NCBI GenBank assembly: GCA_016839765.1
Contig: JAEOTP010000049.1
Span: forward strand, 1 to 57,176
Length of the DNA stretch: 57,176 bases
Direction: 5' to 3'
Source of the DNA: Promethearchaeota archaeon
GTDB lineage: Archaea > Asgardarchaeota > Lokiarchaeia > Sigyniarchaeales > SOKP01
The first letter of the stretch is position 1; every line of letters begins with the position of its first letter. Shown in pieces: positions 15,794 to 25,064 of the stretch. A program made the position numbers and the translations under genes. Below the pieces are notes generated by a model. That model was not told the origin of the DNA. It searched no databases and was given only the letters and a program-made list of their open reading frames with translations.

Positions 15794-17929
15794 TTAATTA
15801 ACTAAGTTATATCTTTTTCGTGCTTCCCATTCTGCTCTCTTTCCAAGGTTATACCTGTTAACAGCACTATAATAACCCGTAATTCTTGAATAAACTTTCA
15901 CGTCAGGAGAATTACAACGAGGGCAAGTAAACTTTCCGCCACGAAACATCTTTTTACAGTGAGGACAAAATGTAAAATCTATAGTATATGAAAAATAAGC
16001 AGTATTAGTGTTCAGGCAAATATTTTTTGTTAGCTCCCATAAGCCTTGAATATCAGGTTTTTGCTCTCCAAGCCAAATATGTGTTATCACTCCACCATTC
16101 ACAATTGGATGATAATCACCTTGTAGTTTAATCCGTTTAGATAATGGAATGTCAGCATCATATCGAATATGACTTGAATTGGTATAATAAGCGGAACTAC
16201 CAGAAGATTGAACTATAGCCTTTTTTGGAAAGTGTTTTAGATCTAAAATTGCTAAACGCCCAGCAGCCTGCTCACTAGGTTGCTCCCATAATGAATAAGA
16301 ATATCCATCTCTTTCTGTCATTGCATTACATTTTGCAACCATATAGCTTAAAATACTTTTTCCTAACGTATAAGCACTCTCACTTTCATGTAATTCTTCA
16401 TTAGTTAAACTCTTAATCGCTTCATTTAATCCAGTAAATCCAATAGAAACATTCTGGTCCTTTAATTTAAAAATTGATCTCTCATTAATTTTTCCACTAC
16501 AAAGTGGTAGATGCCCTGATTTTAATCTTCTTTCCATTAAATGCCATTTCTTTATTAAGATTCTGGAACATAATTCCATCTTTTCATCCAGTATCTTAAA
16601 ATAGTCATCCTCATCATTTGATAAATACGCATACCTAGGTAAATTAAGACTTACGCTCTGAAGTGAACCAATAGTTACATAATTTTCCCAGACATTAGAA
16701 TTTTTTCTTTCTTCTGGATCCAAAATGCATTTACTTATTATTTCATTACCACTTAGAAATTTTCTGCAACATTGGCTATGTATTTCATCGGGCATCCAAT
16801 CTGGACACATATTTAGGAAATACGGAGTTCCCATTTTTGCAGTTTCTTCCATAATTTTTAGATATGAAGGTTCAAACTCATTTATCCATTCCTTTTTAAT
16901 TTTTACTTCATGTTTTGGAAATGCAAACAACTTACCATTATGATCTCCTTGAATATATACATCTGTGAGGGTATCAAATAATTTTAAACACTCCTCTTTA
17001 TAATCTCCATATTTTCCAGCAGTTCTACCTTGAGGTCCTACAGCGGGTATACTCAATAATCCCTCTGGAATAGTTGGAGTGCAAGAGATTGAGGTAAATG
17101 GAACTTGGCCCCCCCTTGCTGCAAAAATTTGATTTGTTTCAAAAATTAGACACTGCATAGATTGTTCAATTTCCCTATTAGAAAGCCCTCTAGCATAAGG
17201 AGCTAAAAATGTAGTTATATAATCATAACCTTGCCCACCACTAAATTCACCTTGAATGATCCCTAACCATTTAGCTAGATGAGTTACTGCCACTCTTAGA
17301 CTTCCGGCAGGTCCTGATCTGCTACAATGTACCCAACTATCAACGGGGGGTAAGCCATGTTCAAGAATCATCCGAGGATCCCATTCCTGACAAAATGGCC
17401 TTAAATCAAAATATCTAAGCATGTGAACATGAATATCACCATATAAATGAGCATGAGCTTCTTCTGAATCTAAAATTCTTAATAAAGCATACTCATCAGA
17501 AATTCTATTTGCTGCCCAGTGATGAATGCTCTCTGGATTCATATCTTGATTAGCATTTTCATTAATACCTTTTTCTAAAATAGCTTCATAATCCATTAAT
17601 GGCATACCAATTCTGGTATATAGTTTGCGTTCTTCTTCAAAATGCTGTTCTGATAAAATAGAACATACTATTTCTCTAATATGTGGCCCTGAAAGAAATT
17701 TAATCCCTGAAGATATGATCCTCCGAACTACTAATTCTGTTATTTTATCAGCAAATTTCTTATCTATTCCTGTCTCTCTTATTAAGCTCTGTTCAATTTT
17801 AACAGGATTAAAGGATACAACATCGCCTTCAGTCCTAAAAACTCTAGGTAACAAGTTTTTTAAAATTCCACTAGATAATTTTTGAGCACTTTTTTCTTTA
17901 ATAGTTTGAGAATCTGGCACTAAAACCAT
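15794..17929 (-). CDS. nrdD: anaerobic ribonucleoside-triphosphate reductase
   Basis: 711 residues, glycyl-radical class III ribonucleotide reductase, giving dNTPs under anoxia. An ATP-cone allosteric domain is at about residues 30-125 (VFRTEGDVVSFNPVKIEQSL). The catalytic barrel follows. The C-terminus has the four-cysteine zinc site (CPHC, CPRC) and the radical motif RITGYYSA, with G685 as the radical glycine. The activase gene nrdG is not adjacent on either side and must lie elsewhere. It is the only dNTP-synthesis gene in the window and supports an anaerobic life style. A 14-bp palindrome lies upstream at 18052-18065. Confidence 0.95.
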   Translation of the reverse strand: MVLVPDSQTIKEKSAQKLSSGILKNLLPRVFRTEGDVVSFNPVKIEQSLIRETGIDKKFADKITELVVRRIISSGIKFLSGPHIREIVCSILSEQHFEEERKLYTRIGMPLMDYEAILEKGINENANQDMNPESIHHWAANRISDEYALLRILDSEEAHAHLYGDIHVHMLRYFDLRPFCQEWDPRMILEHGLPPVDSWVHCSRSGPAGSLRVAVTHLAKWLGIIQGEFSGGQGYDYITTFLAPYARGLSNREIEQSMQCLIFETNQIFAARGGQVPFTSISCTPTIPEGLLSIPAVGPQGRTAGKYGDYKEECLKLFDTLTDVYIQGDHNGKLFAFPKHEVKIKKEWINEFEPSYLKIMEETAKMGTPYFLNMCPDWMPDEIHSQCCRKFLSGNEIISKCILDPEERKNSNVWENYVTIGSLQSVSLNLPRYAYLSNDEDDYFKILDEKMELCSRILIKKWHLMERRLKSGHLPLCSGKINERSIFKLKDQNVSIGFTGLNEAIKSLTNEELHESESAYTLGKSILSYMVAKCNAMTERDGYSYSLWEQPSEQAAGRLAILDLKHFPKKAIVQSSGSSAYYTNSSHIRYDADIPLSKRIKLQGDYHPIVNGGVITHIWLGEQKPDIQGLWELTKNICLNTNTAYFSYTIDFTFCPHCKKMFRGGKFTCPRCNSPDVKVYSRITGYYSAVNRYNLGKRAEWEARKRYNLVN

Positions 17930-18051
17930 AACAATCTATCACATTTTTCAAATTTTAATACTCTTATAGCCAAAAAAAGGCATAATATATGATTAATAAT
18001 CAAATAATTTTGTCGGCATCAATACTTGAGACAAAAGATTTATTAATTAAT

Positions 18052-18065
18052 TATTAACGTTAATA
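18052..18065. promoter_or_regulatory. perfect 14-bp palindrome upstream of nrdD
   Basis: TATTAACGTTAATA is a perfect dyad 123 nt upstream of the nrdD start and 281 nt upstream of the cupin start. It could be an operator, but AT-rich DNA gives such palindromes by chance. Apart from this and the ORF relic at 18126-18290, the 416-nt gap shows nothing recognisable. Confidence 0.25.
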
Positions 18066-18125
18066 TTTTACCTCTTCTGATATAAAAATTTATTTATCTT
18101 TCCAATTTAAACTTAATTTATTAAT

Positions 18126-18290
18126 CTAATATTTCAAATTTTCAATAGAGTCCTTTACAATTACGAAAAATCTCAATCCTTTTCTAACTAAATCGGGGAT
18201 AATATCTACTCTTTCAATAATAGCATCGAAAATAAAAAAATGTCGTCCTTGACGATTTTTTAATTTTTTATGAAATTTAAAAAGCAGTAA
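18126..18290 (-). pseudogene. start-less ORF fragment
   Basis: Minus-strand frame open for 54 codons between a TAA at 18291-18293 and a TAG at 18126-18128. It contains protein-like wording (GRHFFIFDAIIERV, DLVRKGLRFFVIVKDS) but no ATG, GTG or TTG in frame. It may be the remnant of a gene or chance. No homologous family is recognised. Confidence 0.3.
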
Positions 18291-18345
18291 TTATGAATAT
18301 ATTTAAATAAAAAAATATTCAAGTTTCTCAAAAAGAGGATTTTAA

Positions 18346-18675
18346 ATGAAAAATAAATTAGTTAGTAAGGATAATATTGAAGCTGTTAAAGCTTTAGATG
18401 GCGTCTACAGGAGAACTCTTAGTTATAGCGGTGATCTTATGTTATGTCATTTTTTTCTTCAGAAGGGTTCAGAGGTACCAATCCATTCTCATAAAGAACA
18501 TCAAATTGGATATATTATAAGAGGAAAATTAAAATTTTTTACAGAAAATAATAAGTTCATTGTGAAAGAAGGAGATAGTTATTTATTTGACTCTAATGAA
18601 AAGCATGGAGCTATTATCTTAGAAGATTCAGAGGTCATTGACGTTTTTAATCCGTCAAGAGATGATTATAAATGA
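18346..18675 (+). CDS. cupin-domain protein
   Basis: A 109-residue single-domain cupin. Motif 1 is IHSHKEHQIGYIIRGKLKF (H57, H59, E61 and H62 region; E/H metal ligands) and motif 2 is FDSNEKHGAIILED with the closing His. It starts with ATG 6 nt after AGAGGAT, a plausible ribosome binding site. Such small cupins bind a metal and may be enzymes or sensors; the ligand cannot be inferred. It is transcribed away from nrdD. Confidence 0.85.
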   Translation: MKNKLVSKDNIEAVKALDGVYRRTLSYSGDLMLCHFFLQKGSEVPIHSHKEHQIGYIIRGKLKFFTENNKFIVKEGDSYLFDSNEKHGAIILEDSEVIDVFNPSRDDYK

Positions 18676-18719
18676 ATTTATTCAAAAAACCTAAATAATA
18701 ATAACAGAAAAAGTTTAAT

Positions 18720-19073
18720 TTACCATTGGTATATCGCTACAGCAAAAATAGCAAAGATACTAAATAAGAGTTCTGCGATTACCCAGTCAAGGTATAACTT
18801 CTTTTTCTGATCTCTATTTTCTTTAATTTTTGAAGCTAATCCAAAACTAAAGGCTGAGTTAATACCGGTAAAAATTGTAATAGTGATGGTTGGAGCGTTA
18901 TATTCTAATTCAATTAAATCTAATATAGAATCCAATAAAAACCATCCTCCTAAAAATATGATTAAAGCAAACAAAAATATCCAACCTGAAAATTGAATGA
19001 TCTTTTCGAATATTATATCTTCCTTTATTGAACTATCTATAGGTTTTTTTGCTTTTTTCTCAACTTTTGACAT
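18720..19073 (-). CDS. small multi-pass membrane protein, hypothetical
   Basis: The protein has 117 residues and a charged N-terminal tail (about 25 residues). It has three hydrophobic helices at about residues 29-52 (WIFLFALIIFLGGWFLL), 62-82 (TITITIFTGINSAFSFGL) and 96-116 (WVIAELLFSIFAIFAVAIY). It is downstream of the NAC gene on the same strand, with 74 nt between them. No family is recognised. Confidence 0.55.
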   Translation of the reverse strand: MSKVEKKAKKPIDSSIKEDIIFEKIIQFSGWIFLFALIIFLGGWFLLDSILDLIELEYNAPTITITIFTGINSAFSFGLASKIKENRDQKKKLYLDWVIAELLFSIFAIFAVAIYQW

Positions 19074-19147
19074 CCTTTCTTACCTATTTCAATATAATTG
19101 ACTTTAATAATGGATGCTTCTTAATTTTTATTTTTTTCAATTAATAA

Positions 19148-19639
19148 TTATAATGGTCTATTTTTAAGGTGTAAAATTGCCTTTGCAATATCTCCTTCAC
19201 ATTCAATCAAGACAGCTTTAGCTTCTTCTTTATCTACATTTGCTTGCGCAGCAACAAGCATAATATCATTTTCCGTTATGGTTGGTTTAGCTTCAATTTC
19301 TTTTGAGGATTCAAGCAGTTCTGTTTCTTCTTTTTCTTCAACCAATAGTTCATCTGGAAAATATTCTCTTGCTTCTCCTAATACTTGGTAAATTTGTTGG
19401 CCCATTTGTTTCATAAGAATTACTTCCGGTTGATCTATTACGAGAGTTTTTTCAGTACCTTCAATAATTACTCTAGTAGCTTCAATCTGATCCATATCAA
19501 TACCCTGTTGCTGCATTCGACGGCGCATTTGTCGTGAACCTAATTGACTCCCTTCTCTTTTTTTAACTGCTTGTGGTCTTTTTGGTTTACTATTTTCTTT
19601 TTTTTGCATTTCTTTAGGTAATTTTACCATTTTAAACAC
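19148..19639 (-). CDS. nac: nascent polypeptide-associated complex protein (archaeal NAC)
   Basis: 163 residues, probably starting at the Met at residue 4 (MVKLPKEMQ, 19630). A basic ribosome-binding region (RRRMQQQGIDMDQIEA) leads into the NAC beta-barrel domain (ATRVIIEGTEKTLVIDQPEVILM and QIYQVLGEA, about residues 53-93). A variable acidic linker and a C-terminal UBA domain (ENDIMLVAAQANVDKEEAKA, about 123-160) follow. It forms the homodimeric chaperone that meets nascent chains at the ribosome exit. It lies behind the PUA gene and pan on the same strand. Confidence 0.92.
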   Translation of the reverse strand: MFKMVKLPKEMQKKENSKPKRPQAVKKREGSQLGSRQMRRRMQQQGIDMDQIEATRVIIEGTEKTLVIDQPEVILMKQMGQQIYQVLGEAREYFPDELLVEEKEETELLESSKEIEAKPTITENDIMLVAAQANVDKEEAKAVLIECEGDIAKAILHLKNRPL

Positions 19640-19680
19640 AGATTTTACCTTTTATTTAATAATATATAATTAAAAGAACT

Positions 19681-20169
19681 TTAAATTTTTGATTTATCAA
19701 TTCCTCTTCTAACATTTACAGCAATTCCTCTCTTAAAACTTCTTAAATAGGGAACAGGAAACATTAATTTGCCTATTGCTAATAACTCATCCTTTTGATT
19801 CACAACAATAACTTCATCTAAGGCTCTTAAATTATCATCAATATCTATAATGTGCTTACAAAACACATTTCTACCCTTCTTAATAAATTCTGATATTTCA
19901 TTTTGAACAATAACACGTAATATTGGTTTAGGGACACTTCTGATAATTTTTTTAGCGGAAAATAAGCTTAAGGTAAAAAAACCATTAGTAGGTCTAAAAT
20001 TCAATAACAAATTCTCTTGATAATAAATATGTCTCATACGTCCAGTATTTTTGGAAAATTCAATATGTATATTATTATTATCAAATAAAACATCAGTTAT
20101 TAGAGGACCGAATTGGTAATCACAAATCGCTTTTACTTTTCTTAATGTTATTAGCAAATCTTGTTCCAT
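19681..20169 (-). CDS. stand-alone PUA-domain RNA-binding protein (archaeosine-transglycosylase C-terminal type)
   Basis: 162 residues. It matches the C-terminal half of archaeal tRNA-guanine transglycosylase without the catalytic domain: a pre-PUA segment (DYQFGPLITDVLF, then KNTGRMRHIYY and LNFRPTNGFFTLSLFSA) and a PUA domain (RVIVQNEISEFIKKGRNVF, DEVIVVNQKDELLAIGKLM, KRGIAVNVRRGID). It is the usual partner of NAC in archaeal gene neighbourhoods and is placed between pan and nac. It likely binds tRNA or rRNA; a modification activity on its own is unlikely. Confidence 0.85.
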   Translation of the reverse strand: MEQDLLITLRKVKAICDYQFGPLITDVLFDNNNIHIEFSKNTGRMRHIYYQENLLLNFRPTNGFFTLSLFSAKKIIRSVPKPILRVIVQNEISEFIKKGRNVFCKHIIDIDDNLRALDEVIVVNQKDELLAIGKLMFPVPYLRSFKRGIAVNVRRGIDKSKI

Positions 20170-20257
20170 GATAATCTAAAAGAAATCTTCGATTTAAAAA
20201 TAAGTTGATAAATTATTTATTAAGTCCTATAAGTTTGCATAGAATAAGATATTTGCT

Positions 20258-21466
20258 TTAGGAATAAAGTCTAGATTCAATTGCTTTTTCTTTAACTTTA
20301 TGCATTACCTTTTCAATTGCTTTAAAAAAATCATCCTGAATTATAATCTCTGCGTCTTTTCTGATTGCGAACATTCCTGCTTCAGTACAAATAGCTTTTA
20401 TATCTGCTCCAGTAGTACCCTCTGTTAATTCTACTAATTTTCTTATATTAATCTTTTCTTCAGCGTTTAAGGTTCTCTTATGGATTTGGAATATTGATTT
20501 CCTTGCTACCTCATCAGGTATAGGAAATTCAATCATTCGGTCAAATCTACCTGGTCTTAATAGAGCAGGATCCAAAATGTCAATTCTATTCGTTGCTCCG
20601 ATTATTTTAACATCTCCCCTTTGCTCAAAGCCATCCAACTCACTCAATAATTGCATTAAGGTTCTTTGAACCTCTCTATCACCTGATGTTGCTATTTTAA
20701 GTCTTTGAGATCCTATAGCATCCAGTTCATCAATGAACAATATTGTCGGGGATTTATTCTTTGCTAAATTGAATATTTCTCTTACTAGTCTAGCTCCTTC
20801 ACCAATAAATTTTTGAACCAATTCAGATCCAATAATTCTAATAAAAGTTGCTTCCGTTTCATGAGCAACTGCTTTTGCAACTAATGTTTTGCCGGTACCA
20901 GGAGGACCATATAATAATACACCTTTAGGAGGCTCTATTCCAACTTTCTTAAATAGATCAGGTTTAAGGAGTGGTAATTCCACAGTTTCTCTTACTTCTT
21001 GTAATTGTTGATCCAAACCGCCTACATCTTGATAAGAAATATCAGGAATAGAATCAACAACTTCCATACCTTTAACAAACGGATCTAATTTTGTAGGTAA
21101 CACTTCCATAATTGCGAAAGTCCTTTGATTTAAAGCTACTCTCATTCCTGGAGATAGTTTTTCATTTTTTACTTTTCTACTCATATTAACTACAAAACTA
21201 GGTCCTGTTGAACTCTTTACTATTGCTCTTCCTTTCTCATCTAATAAATCTATAATAGTAGCGGATACTAGAGGTGGTTCTCTTAAGCGATCAATTTCAT
21301 TTCTTAAACTATGTAATTCTTGTTCTAATCGTATCCTTTCAGCATCTAATAATTGCTTTTCAGTCTCTAAATTACGAAGTCTTTTTTCTAAATGCCTAGT
21401 ATAAGTTATTAAATATTCTCCATCTTTTGTTTCTTCTATTTTTCCTTTTTCCTTAATTTTGGTCAA
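20258..21466 (-). CDS. pan: proteasome-activating nucleotidase
   Basis: 402-residue AAA+ ATPase that unfolds substrates for the 20S proteasome, orthologous to eukaryotic Rpt subunits. N-terminal coiled coil (about 20-62), OB domain (about 65-130), Walker A GPPGTGKT (about 187), Walker [12 protein letters not shown], and arginine finger region LLRPGRFDR. The last three residues LYS fit the HbYX motif that docks into the 20S ring. Proteasome core genes are not in the window. It is divergent from mbf1. Confidence 0.96.
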   Translation of the reverse strand: MTKIKEKGKIEETKDGEYLITYTRHLEKRLRNLETEKQLLDAERIRLEQELHSLRNEIDRLREPPLVSATIIDLLDEKGRAIVKSSTGPSFVVNMSRKVKNEKLSPGMRVALNQRTFAIMEVLPTKLDPFVKGMEVVDSIPDISYQDVGGLDQQLQEVRETVELPLLKPDLFKKVGIEPPKGVLLYGPPGTGKTLVAKAVAHETEATFIRIIGSELVQKFIGEGARLVREIFNLAKNKSPTILFIDELDAIGSQRLKIATSGDREVQRTLMQLLSELDGFEQRGDVKIIGATNRIDILDPALLRPGRFDRMIEFPIPDEVARKSIFQIHKRTLNAEEKINIRKLVELTEGTTGADIKAICTEAGMFAIRKDAEIIIQDDFFKAIEKVMHKVKEKAIESRLYS

Positions 21467-21702
21467 AAAGCAAAATACCCCTTTATTAGTGTTTTAATTT
21501 TATAGATTATTGCTTAATTTTATAATAACTATTTTTTCATTTAAATTTAAGGTAATACATCATAAAAATGTCGATTTCTAAAAAATTTATAGGTTATATT
21601 TTATAATAAATTACACTTTAAAACCAAAAATTATAAGAGTTCTGAAACCAATTTTATTCATATAAAAATCTCCTCAATTAAATAAACAGCTAAATTGATA
21701 AT

Positions 21703-22230
21703 ATGGCAAAAAAAGGATTTAACAATCTCGATAAAGAATGCCCTATTTGTGGAAGTATAATATGGGGGAAGGGAGTGAGAGTTTTAATAGAAGAAGCTAA
21801 AATTACTGTGTGCCAAGCGTGTGCAAAACATGGAAAAAAAATTTATATCCCTCAAATAAGTAAACCTAAACAAACAAAATCTTTACAAAGAAAAAGTACT
21901 TTTAAAAAGTTAGAGCTTGACGATGGTTTAGAAATCGTAAGTGATTACCACCATAAAATAAGGAAAGTAAGGCAATCTTTAAGCTTGAATCAAGATCAAT
22001 TTGCACAAAAACTTAATGAAAAACCTTCTTTAATAAGGAGAATTGAAGCTGGTAAAGTTGAACCCACTATTAAATTAGCAAAGAAAATTGAAAGGGTATA
22101 TCATATTAAACTATTAAAAAAAAGAGATGAATCAGAAGCAAGTGTGTCTACTGATAAATTTTTAAAAAGATCAACAGGCAGATCCTTGGGTGATATAGCT
22201 TTTATTAAGAAAAAAGATAAAAAATCATAA
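21703..22230 (+). CDS. mbf1: multiprotein bridging factor 1 homologue
   Basis: 175 residues: an N-terminal zinc ribbon (CPICGS, CQACAKHG, about residues 14-45), a basic linker, and a Cro/C1-type helix-turn-helix (KVRQSLSLNQDQFAQKLNEK then SLIRRIEAGKVEPTIKLAKK, about 88-140). This is the archaeal MBF1 architecture. In archaea MBF1 associates with the ribosome; in eukaryotes it bridges TBP and activators. The gene has its own promoter region shared divergently with pan (236 nt). Confidence 0.92.
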   Translation: MAKKGFNNLDKECPICGSIIWGKGVRVLIEEAKITVCQACAKHGKKIYIPQISKPKQTKSLQRKSTFKKLELDDGLEIVSDYHHKIRKVRQSLSLNQDQFAQKLNEKPSLIRRIEAGKVEPTIKLAKKIERVYHIKLLKKRDESEASVSTDKFLKRSTGRSLGDIAFIKKKDKKS

Positions 22231-22253
22231 TTTTTTCTGTTTAATTCTTTAAC

Positions 22254-24296
22254 TTATACCTTTTTCGATATTATAATCTTTGCAGAATTATATGCTCCCG
22301 AAAATCCCAATTCTTCTGGTCTATTAGGAGTAAAGATATTAACATTTGCATTTTTTTTCAAACCTAATGGTGAACCAGAATATATTAAGGCTACACCTGA
22401 ATTTAAAGCATTATTTTCTTCTAAAAAGTAAGTAGCAGATCCAAGATCATTAGAGACTAAAACTTTTTCACCTATTTTAAATCCTAGTTTTTCTATATCC
22501 AAAGAGCATAAAAATATTTTTTGAAAAACTTCCAAGTATTCTGAATGTAGTTGACCAAATTGAGAATGGATATAGTATTTATGAGATGGTGTTATTAGTA
22601 AAAACTCATTTTTTTTACATTTTAAACGATCTTCTAATTGCTCTTTGCCAAAATCAAACTTGATATTATGGATTTGTATTCGCCCATTAGGAGTAGGAAA
22701 ATGGAGTGTCTTAAAAGGAACAGAATTTTTATCGAATAGTAAATAATAACCTTTATCCTCAACACTTTTTTGTATTTCGAGAGGTAATAATGTTAAACAT
22801 TTTTTATAGATAGAAATTTCATCCTCATTAAAAATCGAGTCATTTTCAAATCCAACTTTAAATGCAAGGCGCCGGAAAAACTCATAATTAGAGACACAAT
22901 CCTGATAGGGACACGGGCCTCCCTGATTAATGGATATTCCAGGAATATAATAAGGAGTAATTAAATCATCTGTCTCGAGATCGAGTTTTGAAGGAATAAC
23001 TATATTAGCGTATTTTGTAGTCTCATTTAAGAAACATTCTAGTACAACAACGAATAGATCCTTTCTCATTAATGCATCTATAATCTGTTTTTGATGAGGA
23101 AGTGAGCTTGCGGGATTAAAATTGTATATGAAAACCATTTTATATCTATCAGAAGATAAAGTCGTACCTAATTTAATCAAATCAGTTTCAACCATATTTG
23201 AATCTGGAGTGTTTTGTGTAATATAATCCAATAGAGGAACTGTCAATTGATTATTGAAATCGCTTTGTGAGTAAATCAAACCCGTGCCAGGAGTCCCAAA
23301 ATTTCCAAGAATAATTTGAATTAAAGCTATTGACTGGACTATTCTACCACCATAAAAATCTTTTTGAACTCCATAACCTACATTAAAAATAGTTTGATGC
23401 TTAAACTCTATTAATAAATTTATAATCCTTTCAAAGCTCTCATGCTTTATTTCTAATAATTCTCTAATTTTTTTTTCATTTAATTTTAAAGCTTGCGTTA
23501 AAATTTGTTCATATCCATCAACGTGATTTGATAAAAACATCTTATCTATACCATTTGCTTGTATTAAACTCTTAACAATTAGATTAGCCAACATATAATC
23601 TGTACCAGGTCTGGTATAAATAAAATGATCAGCTCTCTGTCCAATCTCAGTTTTACGAGAATCAACTACAATTAACTTTACTCCTCTTTTTTGAGCTTGT
23701 TTTATTAAATGATATGCATGAACATTTCTATTGGAAAGGTCACTTCCCCATACAAGAATTAATTTTGTAGCCGAATTATTTAATTGAAAAGGATTAGTCG
23801 TAGAATAGGTGCCAAAAAGGTGAGTAAGTCCTACGCATCCCCCTTCATTACAAATACCACCAGTGGTGACTGAACTTCCTAATTTCCCAGAAAATCTTAA
23901 TGGCGAAAATCTAGAAACCAAACCAAAATTCCCAGAATTAAAAGCTAAAAGAATAGATTTTGGTCCAAATCTGTGTTTAATATGCAATACCTTTTCTGCG
24001 ATAATCTCTAGTGCGTTCTCGAGATTGATGATTTTGAATCGATTATTACCTTTACTACTATCACGAAGTAACGGTTTTTTGATTCTCTGAGGATGATAAA
24101 TCATCCTTTCTCTTTGATTATATTTAGTACAGAAAAAACCTTTTGTAAATGGATGCTGTTTTAAAGCTTTCGCAGATTTAAATTTAAATTCCGAAGCGTT
24201 ATCATCCCATTGCCCTAAAAACACACACGAGCCATAACAGTCTTTTGAACATGTGCCAAATCTTACTTTTTTCGATCTTTCTCCGTTTAATATCAT
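22254..24296 (-). CDS. molybdopterin-dependent oxidoreductase (DMSO reductase family)
   Basis: 680 residues. The N-terminal 4Fe-4S motif is C16, C20, C24 and C56 (GTCSKDCYGSC...FFCTKY). A bis-MGD binding core follows (KLILVWGSDLSNRN, RADHFIYTRPGTDYMLA, YGVQKDFYGGRIVQSI), and the C-terminal MopB-binding domain starts near SHKYYIHSQFG. Cysteines C149 and C154 in GGICNEGGC are candidate metal ligands. There is no twin-arginine signal, so it is cytoplasmic. No partner subunits or cofactor genes are adjacent. Substrate (formate, sulfur compound or other) cannot be told. Confidence 0.88.
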   Translation of the reverse strand: MILNGERSKKVRFGTCSKDCYGSCVFLGQWDDNASEFKFKSAKALKQHPFTKGFFCTKYNQRERMIYHPQRIKKPLLRDSSKGNNRFKIINLENALEIIAEKVLHIKHRFGPKSILLAFNSGNFGLVSRFSPLRFSGKLGSSVTTGGICNEGGCVGLTHLFGTYSTTNPFQLNNSATKLILVWGSDLSNRNVHAYHLIKQAQKRGVKLIVVDSRKTEIGQRADHFIYTRPGTDYMLANLIVKSLIQANGIDKMFLSNHVDGYEQILTQALKLNEKKIRELLEIKHESFERIINLLIEFKHQTIFNVGYGVQKDFYGGRIVQSIALIQIILGNFGTPGTGLIYSQSDFNNQLTVPLLDYITQNTPDSNMVETDLIKLGTTLSSDRYKMVFIYNFNPASSLPHQKQIIDALMRKDLFVVVLECFLNETTKYANIVIPSKLDLETDDLITPYYIPGISINQGGPCPYQDCVSNYEFFRRLAFKVGFENDSIFNEDEISIYKKCLTLLPLEIQKSVEDKGYYLLFDKNSVPFKTLHFPTPNGRIQIHNIKFDFGKEQLEDRLKCKKNEFLLITPSHKYYIHSQFGQLHSEYLEVFQKIFLCSLDIEKLGFKIGEKVLVSNDLGSATYFLEENNALNSGVALIYSGSPLGLKKNANVNIFTPNRPEELGFSGAYNSAKIIISKKV

Positions 24297-24376
24297 AAGA
24301 ACATCCGAATTAATTTAAGTTTCAATTTGTATGGGATATTTTTAAAAAAATAAATATAAAGCTACGAATTATTACT

Positions 24377-25009
24377 CTAATCCTTTTTTTCAGTAATTTT
24401 AAAATGACCTTTTTCAATACGAACGATTTTTTCTCTCAAAAATTGAATTAATGTTTCATTTTCTTGAGCTTCTAAAGGTTCACCGCAATCTGGACAACGA
24501 AAATTAAGCTCAAAAGCGTCCTCAAAATTAAATTTTGTACGAGGCACTTCACAATTCTTACAAATAAAAAAGTAATTATTTTCTTCAAACTGCAATCTAT
24601 CTCTTAACTTTATCTCCAACAACTTCTTTTTTTCCATTAAAATTTCATCAAGCAAGTCAAATTCGTGCCACCAATAATAGATAAACCAACCAGTTGATTT
24701 ATCCCTAATTCTTCTGAATTGCGCTAATTTTTCACTGTATAATTTATAGAGAGTTTTCCGTACAGTATTTAACTTTAAAATTTCAGTATCATCTGGTTCA
24801 AAATCTACGCCTTTCCCCTCTTTTTCAATCCTTTCTTTGATATTTTCTGTAATATCTTCATCTGTAATATCTTGATTTTCTGAATTTAATAATTCAATTC
24901 CGACTTCAATTGCTATATCGCCCCCGATGATATATAAAAAGGATCTTAATAGTAAATTTAGTTCTTTCAAAGCCTTTCCTTCTAATAGATTTTTCTTTTT
25001 TTGATACAA
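24377..25009 (-). CDS. tfe: transcription initiation factor TFE alpha
   Basis: 210 residues starting with TTG. An N-terminal winged-helix domain with an acidic insertion spans about residues 12-110 (ALKELNLLLRSFLYIIGG, LNTVRKTLYKLYSEKLAQF, RDKSTGWFIYYWWHEF is the family signature). A zinc ribbon follows (CKNCEVPRTKF...CPDCGEPL, about 148-180). TFE helps RNA polymerase open promoters and corresponds to TFIIE-alpha. It lies 56 nt downstream of a hypothetical gene on the same strand. Confidence 0.93.
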   Translation of the reverse strand: MYQKKKNLLEGKALKELNLLLRSFLYIIGGDIAIEVGIELLNSENQDITDEDITENIKERIEKEGKGVDFEPDDTEILKLNTVRKTLYKLYSEKLAQFRRIRDKSTGWFIYYWWHEFDLLDEILMEKKKLLEIKLRDRLQFEENNYFFICKNCEVPRTKFNFEDAFELNFRCPDCGEPLEAQENETLIQFLREKIVRIEKGHFKITEKKD

Positions 25010-25064
25010 ATAAATCTAATATAAAAATTAAATTTTTTTAAAATAATATTGAATAAAATCAATC

